Origin: Ornatilinea apprima
GTDB taxonomy: Bacteria > Chloroflexota > Anaerolineae > Anaerolineales > Anaerolineaceae
Assembly: GCF_001306115.1 (NCBI RefSeq)
Contig: NZ_LGCL01000041.1
Span: forward strand, 1 to 64,000
DNA: 64,000 nt
Direction of reading: 5' to 3'
A program made the translations under genes and the position numbers. Under the pieces are notes generated by a model, which was not told the origin of the DNA, did not search any database, and saw only the letters and a list, made by a program, of their open reading frames with translations. How positions within the stretch are numbered: position 1 is the first letter of the stretch; each line of letters starts with the position of its first letter. Shown in pieces: positions 23,506 to 32,285 of the stretch.

Positions 23506-24324
23506 TTAAGGCATACCCGCCGCGAAATCGGTGAATTCCATCTTCACCGGCCCCACGTTGTAAGACATGCCGCCAAAGCCGACCATGCCGCTGGTTAGAT
23601 TATCGTCCGTAACAATGGTCTTGTTATAAATTTGCTCAACCCCATTGATGTACGGGCGAATTTCATTTCCTTCGCAGGAAAGGCCAATAGTATTTACTCG
23701 ATAGCCATTGACAATGTCAATCGAATTGATGCGATCAATTGTTTTGATCAGGCGCTCGTACGGGTTTTTCCCCTGTTCCTTCAGCCGGTAGTTGTAGAAA
23801 TACATCATCCACGAACCGGCATTTTGGCCCACCGTCGTAACCCGCAGTTCATACCAGCCCGCTTCGCTGGCCCGGCATATCACCGCGATGCCGTTCATTG
23901 CGGAGCCAGTCATCGTTTCGGCGGTGACTTCCGCATATACATCGTCATACTCAATCCCTTCCAGGCGCACATAGGAGTAAGTCTCGGCCTTCGGCAGATC
24001 TAGCACAATTTTGTTGTCATAGAAGGTTGTGAAGTTTTTCGATGCATCCCCGGCAACCACCCATGAGACCCACTGCGCCTCTGGCTCCGCTGGAGGAATT
24101 TCCGTTGGTGCCACAGCTGGCACCTCAGTAGGCTGCTCCATGGGAGCAATCGTCGGTTCAACAAGCGTAGGAACCAATGTAAAGGTGGGGGCAATGGTCG
24201 GCTGCTCTTGCACCACCACCATAGTAGGCGCAATCTGGGTCGCGCTCGGTTTGGGAGTCCCGCCCAAGTTGCAGGCCATAGCCATCAGCGCCAGAATCGC
24301 GACAAAATAGAGCATCTTCTTCAT
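23506..24324 (-). CDS. Lipoprotein with laminin-G/DUF1080-like domain, paralogue 1
   Basis: A 272-residue exported lipoprotein. A type II signal peptide ends at LALMAMAC, with the lipidated Cys at residue 18, followed by a Thr/Pro/Val-rich spacer to about residue 85. The folded part (about 90-270) has strands such as YDDVYAEVTAETM and NGIAVICRASEAGWYELRV, and ends MVGFGGMSYNVGPVKMEF. This resembles concanavalin-like carbohydrate-binding sandwich domains. The ligand is unknown. It is a paralogue of the next gene, sharing the CRA-WYE-R pattern, the GKNPY motif and the MSYN ending. GAGGTGAA precedes the ATG. Confidence 0.8.
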   Translation of the reverse strand: MKKMLYFVAILALMAMACNLGGTPKPSATQIAPTMVVVQEQPTIAPTFTLVPTLVEPTIAPMEQPTEVPAVAPTEIPPAEPEAQWVSWVVAGDASKNFTTFYDNKIVLDLPKAETYSYVRLEGIEYDDVYAEVTAETMTGSAMNGIAVICRASEAGWYELRVTTVGQNAGSWMMYFYNYRLKEQGKNPYERLIKTIDRINSIDIVNGYRVNTIGLSCEGNEIRPYINGVEQIYNKTIVTDDNLTSGMVGFGGMSYNVGPVKMEFTDFAAGMP

Positions 24325-24477
24325 TCTTCACCTCATCAAGAAATCGGCATAACAATGGATTGAGATTAATCCTCGATTAGATTTTACTATATTCACACTG
24401 GCAGCAATTGTCAATCAAACAATTTCTGGCATACCGGCAGCAAATCTGCCCCGCTTTTTCTACTTATGATGCAATAA

Positions 24478-24516
24478 AAACTCCCTCCTGGCGCGTCCGC
24501 GGGCGCCGGGAGGGAG
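24478..24516 (-). terminator. Terminator of lipoprotein gene 2
   Basis: CTCCCTCCTGGCGC (24481-24494) pairs with GCGCCGGGAGGGAG (24503-24516), with one wobble. On the minus strand TTTTTATT follows. Confidence 0.85.
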
Positions 24517-24572
24517 CACGGGGTGAGCTCTGAAGAGACCACTTACCCCGCTTGCGTCCTCAAGCAAAACGG

Positions 24573-25358
24573 CTACGGCTGCGTGTATGAAAAATAATCA
24601 AACATCATATAAGTCGGCGTGAGATTATACGACATGGCCCCTACGCCCACCAGGCCTTCCCCCGTCAGCGTGCCGTCTTGCACGCTTGAGACCTGCTGGC
24701 CGTTGACCTCCAGCACCAGGTCGCTGCCCTTGCACAGAATGCGCACAATGTTTTCTTTCGAGGGCGAGATCGCCTGCGACCCGCCTTTGGCCAGCAGAAT
24801 ATAAGGGTTCTTGCCTTCATCCCGCCGCGACACATCATAGCGGAAGATGGAATACTTCGTATCGCTCCCCAGGCGGAACTCGTACCACGCGCTCAAATCG
24901 GACGCCGCGCGGCAAATCAGCGCCACACCATTCACAGTGTGATTTCCCCCCGCCTGGTATTTGGTTTCCACCAGCACATCTTCCGGCGTCATACTCTCGT
25001 AGAACTCGTACAGATAAGTTTCCTCATCCATTAAGGAAAAGGTCATGTTCCCATTTTTTAATTCCACGGCAGACTTCTCCCGCCCGGGCAGCGCCTTTGT
25101 GGTCACAAAAAATGGCAGCGACCAATCATCCGTAGCCGCGTCAAAGGGATCGTACGCTTCTTTCACCGTGGATTTATCTTCAATCACCACCACGGGTGTT
25201 GGTTCACTGGGGCCAACACCGGAGATTTCTGAGGTAGGCAGCAAAATAGTAGGCTCTTCCTGCGCTTCCACCGGCCCCTCAGCCTGTTTCGGCAGCGCGC
25301 CGCACGCTAAACTGGCAAGAATCAACATCAAAACAGGGAAAAGATTTGCCCTTTTCAT
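24573..25358 (-). CDS. Lipoprotein with laminin-G/DUF1080-like domain, paralogue 2
   Basis: A 261-residue lipoprotein. The signal peptide is MKRANLFPVLMLILASLAC, with the lipobox Cys at residue 19, and an acidic/Pro spacer follows to about residue 70. The C-terminal domain repeats the pattern of paralogue 1: VNGVALICRAASDLSAWYEF, RRDEGKNPYILLAKGG, and GLVGVGAMSYNLTPTYMMF at the end. The ATG at 25358 is chosen because it gives an intact signal peptide and has AAAGGTG upstream; earlier in-frame codons would mask it. Each paralogue has its own terminator, so they are separate transcripts. The role is presumably surface binding, with the ligand unknown. Confidence 0.8.
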   Translation of the reverse strand: MKRANLFPVLMLILASLACGALPKQAEGPVEAQEEPTILLPTSEISGVGPSEPTPVVVIEDKSTVKEAYDPFDAATDDWSLPFFVTTKALPGREKSAVELKNGNMTFSLMDEETYLYEFYESMTPEDVLVETKYQAGGNHTVNGVALICRAASDLSAWYEFRLGSDTKYSIFRYDVSRRDEGKNPYILLAKGGSQAISPSKENIVRILCKGSDLVLEVNGQQVSSVQDGTLTGEGLVGVGAMSYNLTPTYMMFDYFSYTQP

Positions 25359-25563
25359 GGTTAACACCTTTCGTATTTCAATCGTTCGTGAAAAAATAAT
25401 GGATGGTCGCGGCTGGGTAGAGAAAAAATCCAATGGCCTCCCGGCAGCCAAACCGCAGGTTTGTTCGCCTGTCTACTTACAGGTTAAACAGGCTCCCCTA
25501 CGCTGTCAAAGCAACCGCCTTTACAAAAATGTAAGGTCTGGCATGTGCTCCCCCACCCGGCAG

Positions 25564-25610
25564 CAAAAAAACAGAGAATGCTGCGCGCGAGCTGCGCTCC
25601 ACACTCTCTG
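25564..25610 (-). terminator. Terminator of the small Cys-rich gene
   Basis: CAGAGAATG pairs with CACTCTCTG through one G-U pair around a GC-rich loop. The minus strand then continues into a T-run (25563 downward). The rest of the 25359-25677 gap shows no gene. Confidence 0.55.
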
Positions 25611-25677
25611 CCCGTGATTATTCATCCCTCATCGAAGCGACAAGGGGTGCGCTTTCATCGAATTGGTCTAAAGAATG

Positions 25678-25902
25678 TTATTCCAGGAACGGATCATAAG
25701 CCGGGTTGGTGCCAGACCAACGGCAGGCAGTCTGCTCCTTTTCATTGCAGATCATACCGTGATTGCAGCGCAGCCCAACCCGCCGGGGGGGCGTTTCCGG
25801 CATCCAACTGGCAGGGAAGACCATGTGAGCTTCCAGGCTCACCTTGCAGCCCGCCCGATCACAGTACCGCGATTTGATTTTTACCCAAGCCTCATAAGCC
25901 AT
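25678..25902 (-). CDS. Small Cys-rich protein
   Basis: A 74-residue protein of unknown function. Five cysteines (C14, C19, C46, C52, C60) and conserved-looking aromatic segments (HMVFPASWMPETPP, then CRWSGTNPAYDPF) suggest a small metal-binding or disulfide-stabilised fold. AGAGGG lies seven bases before the ATG, and a terminator-like hairpin follows. It is therefore an independent transcription unit with its own signals. I cannot assign it to a named family. Confidence 0.65.
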   Translation of the reverse strand: MAYEAWVKIKSRYCDRAGCKVSLEAHMVFPASWMPETPPRRVGLRCNHGMICNEKEQTACRWSGTNPAYDPFLE

Positions 25903-26046
25903 ATAGATCCCTCTTTCTCACAAATAAAGACTCAACCCTACTATCCAGCATAGCGAAATGAATCTGATAATTTTAGTGATTTTTGTTCTGAATCTGGCTT
26001 ACAAATCACACCTGCGCCCACTCTACGGGTCGGGCAGCAGCGTCAG

Positions 26047-26448
26047 TCATTCTTCGTCAGTCGCCTGGGGGGCTTGCTTTTCAGGCTGCAGCTGGGCGGC
26101 CGGCGCTTCGTTAAAAGTAGCCTCGATCACATTGCTCTCGGCTGGCGGCTGCACTGCGCTGGGCGGCAGGCGGCGCAGTTGACTCATATGCTCTTCCACC
26201 ACTTCGGGAGGGCAAAACTCAATAAACAAATACATCCCCAGGCCTAAAATGGCGGCGTCATCCAGGGGAATAATTGGCGCGAAGTCAAATGGCACCACCA
26301 GGTACACCAGGCTGAGAGCGGGGATCAATTTCAAAAACGGATTCACACGCTTATCGGCCATCAGGCGCATAAAAAGCTTCACCCGCAAAACAAATTCTTT
26401 CAGCCATCCCTGGTCACCAGGAATAATTCCTCGAGGGTTCAAACTCAT
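26047..26448 (-). CDS. DUF1232/YkvA-like membrane protein
   Basis: A 133-residue protein resembling the YkvA (DUF1232) family. RVNPFLKLIPALSLVYLVVP followed by FDFAPIIPLDDAAILGLGMY (about 35-75) is the family core, with one hydrophobic hairpin and the conserved Pro-Asp-Asp segment. The C-terminal 35 residues are Gln/Pro/Glu-rich. AGGAGG precedes the ATG. The function of the family is unknown. It stands alone upstream of, and divergent to, the ferredoxin oxidoreductase operon. Confidence 0.75.
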   Translation of the reverse strand: MSLNPRGIIPGDQGWLKEFVLRVKLFMRLMADKRVNPFLKLIPALSLVYLVVPFDFAPIIPLDDAAILGLGMYLFIEFCPPEVVEEHMSQLRRLPPSAVQPPAESNVIEATFNEAPAAQLQPEKQAPQATDEE

Positions 26449-26646
26449 GGGCCACCTCCTTTTTTTATTATACCTGAACCTGTCCTCTGTTTTTGCCTGT
26501 AACCGTTATACGAAATCCCCACCGGGAAGTCTCATTTTCCCACCGAAATTGCCCATCTTCTGTCAATTTGACCCCATAACGGATATTTGTAGATCGGGTT
26601 AATGACAGTTGACACTATAACGCGCAATGCCGCTCATAGATAATGG

Positions 26647-26676
26647 AAGTGTCCAGATCGTTTACTTTGGACACTT
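26647..26676. promoter_or_regulatory. Inverted repeat in the leader of the oxidoreductase operon
   Basis: AAGTGTCCA (26647-26655) and TGGACACTT (26668-26676) are perfect 9-bp arms around a 12-nt spacer, 29 bases before the first ATG. A TTGACA at 26609-26614 could be the -35 element, with no convincing -10. The repeat could be an operator or an RNA hairpin in the leader. Confidence 0.5.
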
Positions 26677-26705
26677 GGCTGTTAACCCTAAACCAGGAGG
26701 AATAA

Positions 26706-26948
26706 ATGCCCGCTAAGGGACGAATTGTGGTTCGGGAAGATTTTTGCAAGGCCTGTGGGCTGTGTGTTGAAAACTGCCCGCAAGGTGTGATCGGTCTCTC
26801 CGCAGACCGCCTAAACGCGAAAGGCTACCACCCGGCCGAATTAATCGCGGCAGGGTGTACCGGCTGCGGTATTTGCGCGACTGTGTGTCCAGAAGCCGCC
26901 ATTGAAGTCTACCGCGAACTACAGCATGCCGATAAAACCGCCAGTTAG
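26706..26948 (+). CDS. vorD: 2-oxoacid:ferredoxin oxidoreductase, delta (ferredoxin-like) subunit
   Basis: An 80-residue protein with two [4Fe-4S] motifs, [13 protein letters not shown] (14-26) and [13 protein letters not shown] (50-62). It relays electrons from the catalytic core to ferredoxin. AGGAGG lies five bases before the ATG. It leads a four-gene operon with alpha, beta and gamma subunits in the order typical of separated-subunit Vor/Kor enzymes. The symbol is assigned by resemblance to Vor; 2-oxoglutarate remains a possible substrate. Confidence 0.85.
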   Translation: MPAKGRIVVREDFCKACGLCVENCPQGVIGLSADRLNAKGYHPAELIAAGCTGCGICATVCPEAAIEVYRELQHADKTAS

Positions 26949-26957
26949 GAGAACGGT

Positions 26958-28064
26958 ATGGCCAAAGAATTACTCAAAGGGAATGTAGCGTTTGCAGAAG
27001 CCGCCATCCGCGCCGGGCTGCAGGCCTATTTTGGTTACCCCATCACCCCGCAAACCGAAGCGTTGGAGTGGATGTCGCAGCGCATGCCCGAATTAGGCCG
27101 CGCTTTTGTGCAGGCCGAAAGCGAGTTAGGCGCGATTAATATGGTCTACGGTGCTGCCTGTACCGGCGCGCGGGTGATGACTTCCTCTTCCAGCCCTGGC
27201 ATCAGCCTGATGATGGAAGGCATTTCTTACATCGCCGGCACCGAGGTTCCCGCAGTCATCGTTGACGTGGCCCGCGGCGGGCCAGGCTTGGGCAATATCG
27301 CCCCCGCCCAGGGAGATTACAATCAGATCGTCCACGGCGGCGGGCACGGCGATTACTACCCCATTGTGCTCGCCCCGGCCAACGTACAGGAACTCATCGA
27401 CCAGACCGCGCTGGCCTTCGACCTGGCGGAAAAATACCGCTCGGTGGTCTTCATTCTCATTGACGGCGTTTTGGGACAGATGATGGAACCCGCCGAGCTG
27501 CCCCCCATGCGCCCCGTGCGCCAAACCGTTCCAGACTGGGCCGTGCACGGCGTCCCCGGGCGCGGAAAACATATCTTAAACTCTTTGTACATCAACCCGC
27601 CAGACCAGGAAGAAGTGGATATTCGCCTGTTGAAACGCTGGATGGAGATCAAAGCCAACGAAGTCCGCTACAAAACATACTTCACAGAAGACGCTGAATA
27701 CCTCTTGGTCGGCTTTGGCACCTCTGGGCGCGTTGCTCTTTCGGCGGTGCGCGCCGCCCGCGCCAAAGGCATTAAAGTGGGCCTCATGCGTCCGATCACC
27801 CTGGCGCCCTACCCCGAAAAAGAACTGGAAGAACTCAGCCAGCGCATGAAAGGCATTCTGGTAGTGGAAATGAACAACGGCCAGATGCTGGATGATGTGC
27901 TGCGCATCACCAAGGGCCGCGTGCCGGTCGAATTTTACGGACGGCCCGGCGGCATAGTGCCTTTGCCCGATGAAGTACTGGCCGACATCGAACGGCTTAC
28001 CTCCAGTCAATTCAGCCTGGATGGCGATCCGCGCGAGCGTTGGTTAGCCCGCATGCAGCTTTGA
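26958..28064 (+). CDS. vorB: 2-oxoacid:ferredoxin oxidoreductase, alpha subunit (VorB/KorA type)
   Basis: A 368-residue subunit supplying the pyrimidine-binding half of the thiamine diphosphate site. [14 protein letters not shown] (about 22-35) contains the TPP-activating region. [20 protein letters not shown] and the [10 protein letters not shown] segment are typical of the branched-chain 2-oxoacid (Vor) and 2-oxoglutarate (Kor) groups. The enzyme converts a 2-oxoacid and CoA into acyl-CoA, CO2 and reduced ferredoxin, or the reverse, in anaerobes. It resembles VorB (3-methyl-2-oxobutanoate) most closely by eye; the substrate needs a phylogeny. Confidence 0.87.
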   Translation: MAKELLKGNVAFAEAAIRAGLQAYFGYPITPQTEALEWMSQRMPELGRAFVQAESELGAINMVYGAACTGARVMTSSSSPGISLMMEGISYIAGTEVPAVIVDVARGGPGLGNIAPAQGDYNQIVHGGGHGDYYPIVLAPANVQELIDQTALAFDLAEKYRSVVFILIDGVLGQMMEPAELPPMRPVRQTVPDWAVHGVPGRGKHILNSLYINPPDQEEVDIRLLKRWMEIKANEVRYKTYFTEDAEYLLVGFGTSGRVALSAVRAARAKGIKVGLMRPITLAPYPEKELEELSQRMKGILVVEMNNGQMLDDVLRITKGRVPVEFYGRPGGIVPLPDEVLADIERLTSSQFSLDGDPRERWLARMQL

Positions 28065-28091
28065 GTCGAACAGGCAAAAAAGGGAGACAAA

Positions 28092-28868
28092 ATGAGCTTA
28101 CTAGAAAAAGAAACCGCCGTTTACGAGCGTCCCAAATCGCTGGTTGATGGCCTCACCCATTACTGCCCTGGCTGCACCCATGGAGTGGCGCACCGCCTGG
28201 TTGCCGAAGTAATTGATGAAATGGGCGTGCGTGAGACCACCATCGGCGTCGCACCGGTTGGCTGCGCTGTGTTTGCCTACAACTATTTCGATTTCGACTT
28301 CGTCGAAGCCGCTCACGGCCGCGCCCCGGCGATGGCCACCGGCATCAAACGCGTGCTTCCCGACCGCATGGTATGGACCTATCAGGGAGACGGCGACCTG
28401 GCTTCGATTGGCACAGCAGAGATTGTGGCCGCCGCCGCCCGCGGCGAAAACATCACTGTCATCTTCATCAACAACGCCAATTACGGCATGACCGGCGGCC
28501 AAATGGCCCCCACCACCCTGCCCGGCCAGGTAACCTCGTCCTCCCCAAGCGGCCGCGACGTGGAAATGGCAGGGTATCCAATCCGCGTCTCAGAAATGCT
28601 CTCGAAACTGGAAGGCGCCAGCTACGTTGTCCGGCGCAGCCTGCACGATCCCAAAAACATCCGTCAAGCCAAAAAAGCCATTCGCACCGCTTTTGAAGTG
28701 CAGCGCAACGGGTTGGGCTTCGCCATGGTGGAGCTGCTCTCCAGCTGTCCCACCAACTGGGGCATGAAGCCCGTGGATGCCTTACGCTGGATTGAAACCA
28801 ACATGGTGCCGTTCTATCCACTGGGAGACTACAAGGTCAACCCCATGGTCAACGAGATGAAATTCTAA
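28092..28868 (+). CDS. vorA: 2-oxoacid:ferredoxin oxidoreductase, beta subunit
   Basis: A 258-residue TPP-diphosphate-binding subunit. The metal/diphosphate motif runs from [13 protein letters not shown] (about 98-110) to the paired Asn in [13 protein letters not shown] (about 128-140). [14 protein letters not shown] near residue 19 carries the Cys-X2-Cys start common to these subunits. A short spacer with GGGAGAC separates it from the alpha subunit gene. Its length matches beta subunits without a fused ferredoxin domain, consistent with a separate delta gene. Confidence 0.87.
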   Translation: MSLLEKETAVYERPKSLVDGLTHYCPGCTHGVAHRLVAEVIDEMGVRETTIGVAPVGCAVFAYNYFDFDFVEAAHGRAPAMATGIKRVLPDRMVWTYQGDGDLASIGTAEIVAAAARGENITVIFINNANYGMTGGQMAPTTLPGQVTSSSPSGRDVEMAGYPIRVSEMLSKLEGASYVVRRSLHDPKNIRQAKKAIRTAFEVQRNGLGFAMVELLSSCPTNWGMKPVDALRWIETNMVPFYPLGDYKVNPMVNEMKF

Positions 28869-28883
28869 GAGAGGGAAACCAAC

Positions 28884-29423
28884 ATGCAAACCGAGATCAT
28901 CATATCGGGGTTTGGCGGGCAGGGCGCCCTGTTTGCCGGGCAGCTCATGGCCTACTCCGCCATGGATAACCAGTTGGAAGTAACCTGGTTTCCTTCTTAC
29001 GGGCCAGAAATGCGCGGCGGAACCGCCAGCTGCACCGTCATCATCTCTGATGAAGAAATTGGCGCGCCGGTGGTGGGCATGCCCACCGCGGTGATCGCCA
29101 TGAACCTGCCCTCATTGGATAAATACGAGCCGCAGGTCAAACCGGGCGGGCTGCTGGTGGTGAACGCTTCCATGGTCAACCGCCAGGCCCTTCGCACAGA
29201 TATCCGCAGCGCCCACATCCCCGCCAATGAAATTGCCGAGCGCATTGGTGACCGGCGCCTGACCAACATGGTTTTACTGGGCAGCTTGCTGGCCAACCTG
29301 AACGTGTTGGATTTGAAAACTGTTGAAGCTTCCCTCAGAGTGCACACCCCCGAACGCCATCAGCGTCTGGTGCCGTTGAACATTCAAGCCCTGGAAGAAG
29401 GCGCCACCTACCTGGCCGCATGA
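28884..29423 (+). CDS. vorC: 2-oxoacid:ferredoxin oxidoreductase, gamma subunit
   Basis: A 179-residue CoA-binding-side subunit of the oxidoreductase. It starts TEIIISGFGGQGALFAGQLM, the Gly-rich loop of the family, followed by SYGPEMRGGTASCTVIIS (about 36-53). AGAGGGAAACC lies before the ATG. It ends the operon and is followed by a clear terminator. All four subunits have matching codon use and tight spacing, so a single heterotetrameric enzyme is expected. Confidence 0.88.
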   Translation: MQTEIIISGFGGQGALFAGQLMAYSAMDNQLEVTWFPSYGPEMRGGTASCTVIISDEEIGAPVVGMPTAVIAMNLPSLDKYEPQVKPGGLLVVNASMVNRQALRTDIRSAHIPANEIAERIGDRRLTNMVLLGSLLANLNVLDLKTVEASLRVHTPERHQRLVPLNIQALEEGATYLAA

Positions 29424-29442
29424 AGTACCAACTAATCGCGAG

Positions 29443-29470
29443 GGCCGCCCCAACCAGGCGGCCTTTTTTT
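29443..29470 (+). terminator. Terminator of the oxidoreductase operon
   Basis: GGCCGCC (29443-29449) and GGCGGCC (29457-29463) form the stem, followed by seven T. Confidence 0.9.
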
Positions 29471-29603
29471 CTATTCACTCCCCCATAAACCCGATCAGCC
29501 CATCCATTTGATTACGGCCAGTTTTGACCTACAATAATAAATGATTGTCCCCTTTTTCCTCTCTGGCGGTGTTAATTAAGCAAACCCACAAGCGAGAGAG
29601 GCA

Positions 29604-30149
29604 GTGATTACCCAATCCGCGATGCAAAAAACAACCACATCAAAACGCAGCTGGTCAGACACTGAATTTGAAGCCGTGTTCTGCGCTCAATGGGAGCGTG
29701 TTTACCGGCTCGCCCTGCATCTCACCGGCTGCCCGGACGACGCCGAAGACCTGTCGCTGGAGACCTTCTGTCGGCTCTGGTCGCAGCCACCCGAAAAGAT
29801 TGACAACCCGGTGGGCTGGCTGCTGCGCGTCGCCGCCAACCTGGGGTACAACGCCCTCCGCTCCGCGCGCCGGCGAAATCAATACGAACAGCAGGCAGGC
29901 ATTCAATATTGGGAAAACACCCAATCCGAAAATCCTGACCAGGCAGCCATCGCGGCTGCGAACCGGCTGAGGGTTCGGCAGGCATTGGCCAAACTGCCGG
30001 CCCAACAGGCCCGCCTGCTGGCGCTGCGTTACAGTGGAGCCAGTTACCAGGAAATTGCCCATGCTCTCAACCTGTCTCCGGCTTCTGTGGGCAAATTACT
30101 CAACCGGGCAGAGAAACAATTCTGCCAGGTCTATGGCCAGGGAGAGTGA
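29604..30149 (+). CDS. ECF-family RNA polymerase sigma factor
   Basis: A 181-residue extracytoplasmic-function sigma factor. Region 2 (about 25-95) contains WERVYRLALHLTGCPDDAED and WLLRVAANLGYNALRSARR. Region 4 (about 125-178) contains LPAQQARLLALRYSGASYQE and a helix-turn-helix in IAHALNLSPASVGKLLNRAE. It directs RNA polymerase to a small promoter set when released from its anti-sigma factor. The start is a GTG with GAGAGAGG nine bases upstream. The anti-sigma gene begins one base after the stop. Confidence 0.9.
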   Translation: MITQSAMQKTTTSKRSWSDTEFEAVFCAQWERVYRLALHLTGCPDDAEDLSLETFCRLWSQPPEKIDNPVGWLLRVAANLGYNALRSARRRNQYEQQAGIQYWENTQSENPDQAAIAAANRLRVRQALAKLPAQQARLLALRYSGASYQEIAHALNLSPASVGKLLNRAEKQFCQVYGQGE

Positions 30150-30150
30150 A

Positions 30151-31308
30151 ATGCACGTAAATGATGATACCTTACGCGCGCTGCTCGACGGTGAGCTTGA
30201 TCTATCTCAGGCGGAAGAAATTCACGCCCATATCCAATCGTGCGCCGAATGTTCCCGCCACATGGCGGTCATCCAACAGCGCATGCAGACGGTGCGGGCC
30301 GCTTTCTCCACCATGGAATCCGCTGCCACGCAAAAACCTCTTTCACCCACAGCGGCCCTCTCCCTATTCGCCTCCAGAAAAAAGGAGAAATTTCCCATGT
30401 CCATCTTTAACATCAAACGCCCGGTTTGGGCGGCGCTGGTTGCCGTGTTAGCCCTGGTGATTGCGTTCACCTTCCCCCCAGTTCAAGCCCTGGCAAGAGA
30501 CTTTCTGGCTCTCTTCCGCGTGGAAAAGGTCGAAACCATGACCCTCGACACCCTCAATGTGGAGGAGCTTTCCCGCAATCAAAACCTGTTCAACGCCCTC
30601 TCCCAGCTCTTCGCTGAATCCACCACCGTCACTTATGGTAACCCGGATGAATACGTCGAAGTGAGCGGCGAAGCGCAGGCCGAAGAAATTCTCGATTTTG
30701 ATGTGCGCATGCCCGGCGCGACTTTCCCGCCGGACCAAATGCGCGCGAACACCGGCTTTGCGGCAGAAATCATCATCGATCGCGAACGCGCCCAGCAGGT
30801 AATGGACCAGATCAGCGCCAATGAAGTGATGCTCCCCGAGAATATCGACGGAGCGGAAATTGAAGTGAGCAGTGTGGGCGTGCTGCGTATGAAATACGGC
30901 ACTTGCCCGGAGGAAGACGCAGAACAGACCGATTGGCAAAAAGAATGCATGATCTTCTCGCAAGCCCCCAGCCCGGTCGTTTCCACGCCCCCCGATCTCA
31001 ATCTGCAGGAACTGATCAAAACCGGTTTACTGACGTTGGGCGTCAGCCCCGAAGAGGCCGCCGCGTTCAGCCAATCCAGCGATTGGACCACCACCCTCAC
31101 TATTCCGCTGCCCAAAGGCAAAATGCAGCACCGCGAAGTTGAGGTGGATGGCGTTACCGGCTCCATGTTCGAGCACCCCTCTTACGGCGACCCGGATGAA
31201 CCGCGCGGATACACCCTGGTTTGGGTAAAGAACGGCATCGTCTACACCATTGCGGGAGCCAATACCGAAACCAAAGCGATTGAGCTGGCCAACAGTCTGG
31301 CGCAATAG
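30151..31308 (+). CDS. Membrane anti-sigma factor with zinc-finger N-terminus
   Basis: A 385-residue partner of the sigma factor. The N-terminus has the HxxxCxxC zinc-binding anti-sigma motif (H25, C29, C32 in HAHIQSCAECSR). One transmembrane helix lies near residues 90-110 (PVWAALVAVLALVIAFTFPP). About 270 residues follow outside the membrane without a recognised domain, probably the signal-sensing part. The ATG at 30151 is used because it follows the sigma stop directly and begins with the anti-sigma domain. An in-frame start at 30034 would overlap the sigma gene by 116 bases. Confidence 0.85.
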   Translation: MHVNDDTLRALLDGELDLSQAEEIHAHIQSCAECSRHMAVIQQRMQTVRAAFSTMESAATQKPLSPTAALSLFASRKKEKFPMSIFNIKRPVWAALVAVLALVIAFTFPPVQALARDFLALFRVEKVETMTLDTLNVEELSRNQNLFNALSQLFAESTTVTYGNPDEYVEVSGEAQAEEILDFDVRMPGATFPPDQMRANTGFAAEIIIDRERAQQVMDQISANEVMLPENIDGAEIEVSSVGVLRMKYGTCPEEDAEQTDWQKECMIFSQAPSPVVSTPPDLNLQELIKTGLLTLGVSPEEAAAFSQSSDWTTTLTIPLPKGKMQHREVEVDGVTGSMFEHPSYGDPDEPRGYTLVWVKNGIVYTIAGANTETKAIELANSLAQ

Positions 31309-31318
31309 TCCAACAAAA

Positions 31319-31351
31319 TGTAGAGGGGCTGGGTTCCCCGGCCTCTCTACA
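31319..31351. repeat. Intergenic hairpin
   Basis: TGTAGAGGGGCTGGG and CCGGCCTCTCTACA form a stem with a few mismatches between the anti-sigma and ABC genes. It is of the widespread TGTAGAG...CTCTACA dispersed-repeat type. It lacks a U-run, so it need not stop transcription. Confidence 0.55.
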
Positions 31352-31364
31352 GGAATCAAACCCC

Positions 31365-32285
31365 ATGACCCATTCTTACACCATTGAAACCTTCGCGTTG
31401 TGCAAAGAATACGGCAGTACCGTGGCCGTCAAAGGCCTCTCACTCGGCGTGCGCCAGGGTGAAATTTTTGGTTTTCTCGGCCCTAACGGGGCGGGCAAAA
31501 CCACCTCCATCAAAATGTTGCTGGGACTCACCGCCCCCACCTCCGGCAGCGCCAAGCTTTTCAACCAGCCGCTCGGAAGCGATGAGAACCGCGCCAGAGT
31601 CGGCTTTTTACCCGAGCATTTTCGCTTTCCCACCTGGCTTACCGGGCAGGAATTTCTGCAGTTCAGCGGGCAATTATGTAAAATCAAGCGGGCCACTCTG
31701 GAGAAAAATATGGCCTGCTGGCTGGATCGCGTTGGCCTGTCCGAGTTCCAGCACGCCCAACTCCGCACCTATTCCAAAGGCATGCTGCAGCGCATCGGCC
31801 TGGCCCAGGCCCTTGTCCACGATCCGCAGCTCGTCTTTCTGGACGAACCCACCTCCGGCCTCGACCCGGTCGGGCGGCGCATGGTGCGAGACATCATGGC
31901 CGATCTAAGAGAGCAAGGGAAAACCGTGTTCCTCAACTCCCACCTGCTCAGTGAAGTCGAAATCATCTGCGACCGGGTCGCCTTCATCAAACACGGCGAA
32001 GTGCTGCGCATTGAAACCATGAGCGAGCTTAACCAGGGCGCTGCCCGCGTTCAAATCCAGGCGCAGGGCTGCAATGCCGAAGTGCTGGCCGGTCTGAGTC
32101 GGCGCTGCCAGGTTCTCGCTGCCCAAGATTCGCACCTTACCCTTTCCGTGGCAGACCTGGAAACCCTGCCGGAGATCAACCGCTATCTGTTAGAAAACGG
32201 CGTGCGGGTCTATTCCATCACCCCCGAAAAAATATCCCTGGAAGACCTGTTCCTCCAAATTGTGGGAACAGACGGAGGTTTGTAA
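31365..32285 (+). CDS. ABC transporter ATP-binding protein
   Basis: A 306-residue ATPase of an ABC-2 type exporter. Walker A is GPNGAGKTTSIKML (about 39-52). The ABC signature is YSKGMLQRIGLAQAL (about 134-148, with SKGM in place of SGGQ) and Walker B is LVFLDEPTSGLDP (about 153-165). The C-terminal 90 residues are the accessory domain common in drug- and bacteriocin-type exporters. Its stop codon overlaps the permease gene start region (32285), so the two form an operon. The substrate is unknown. Confidence 0.9.
   Translation: MTHSYTIETFALCKEYGSTVAVKGLSLGVRQGEIFGFLGPNGAGKTTSIKMLLGLTAPTSGSAKLFNQPLGSDENRARVGFLPEHFRFPTWLTGQEFLQFSGQLCKIKRATLEKNMACWLDRVGLSEFQHAQLRTYSKGMLQRIGLAQALVHDPQLVFLDEPTSGLDPVGRRMVRDIMADLREQGKTVFLNSHLLSEVEIICDRVAFIKHGEVLRIETMSELNQGAARVQIQAQGCNAEVLAGLSRRCQVLAAQDSHLTLSVADLETLPEINRYLLENGVRVYSITPEKISLEDLFLQIVGTDGGL

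Noticed and set aside
26647-26676. Reading the TGTCCA/TGGACA inverted repeat as an insertion-sequence scar
   Set aside because: The core resembles the IS3 end at 154-174, but similarity stops after six or seven bases and there is no transposase remnant nearby.
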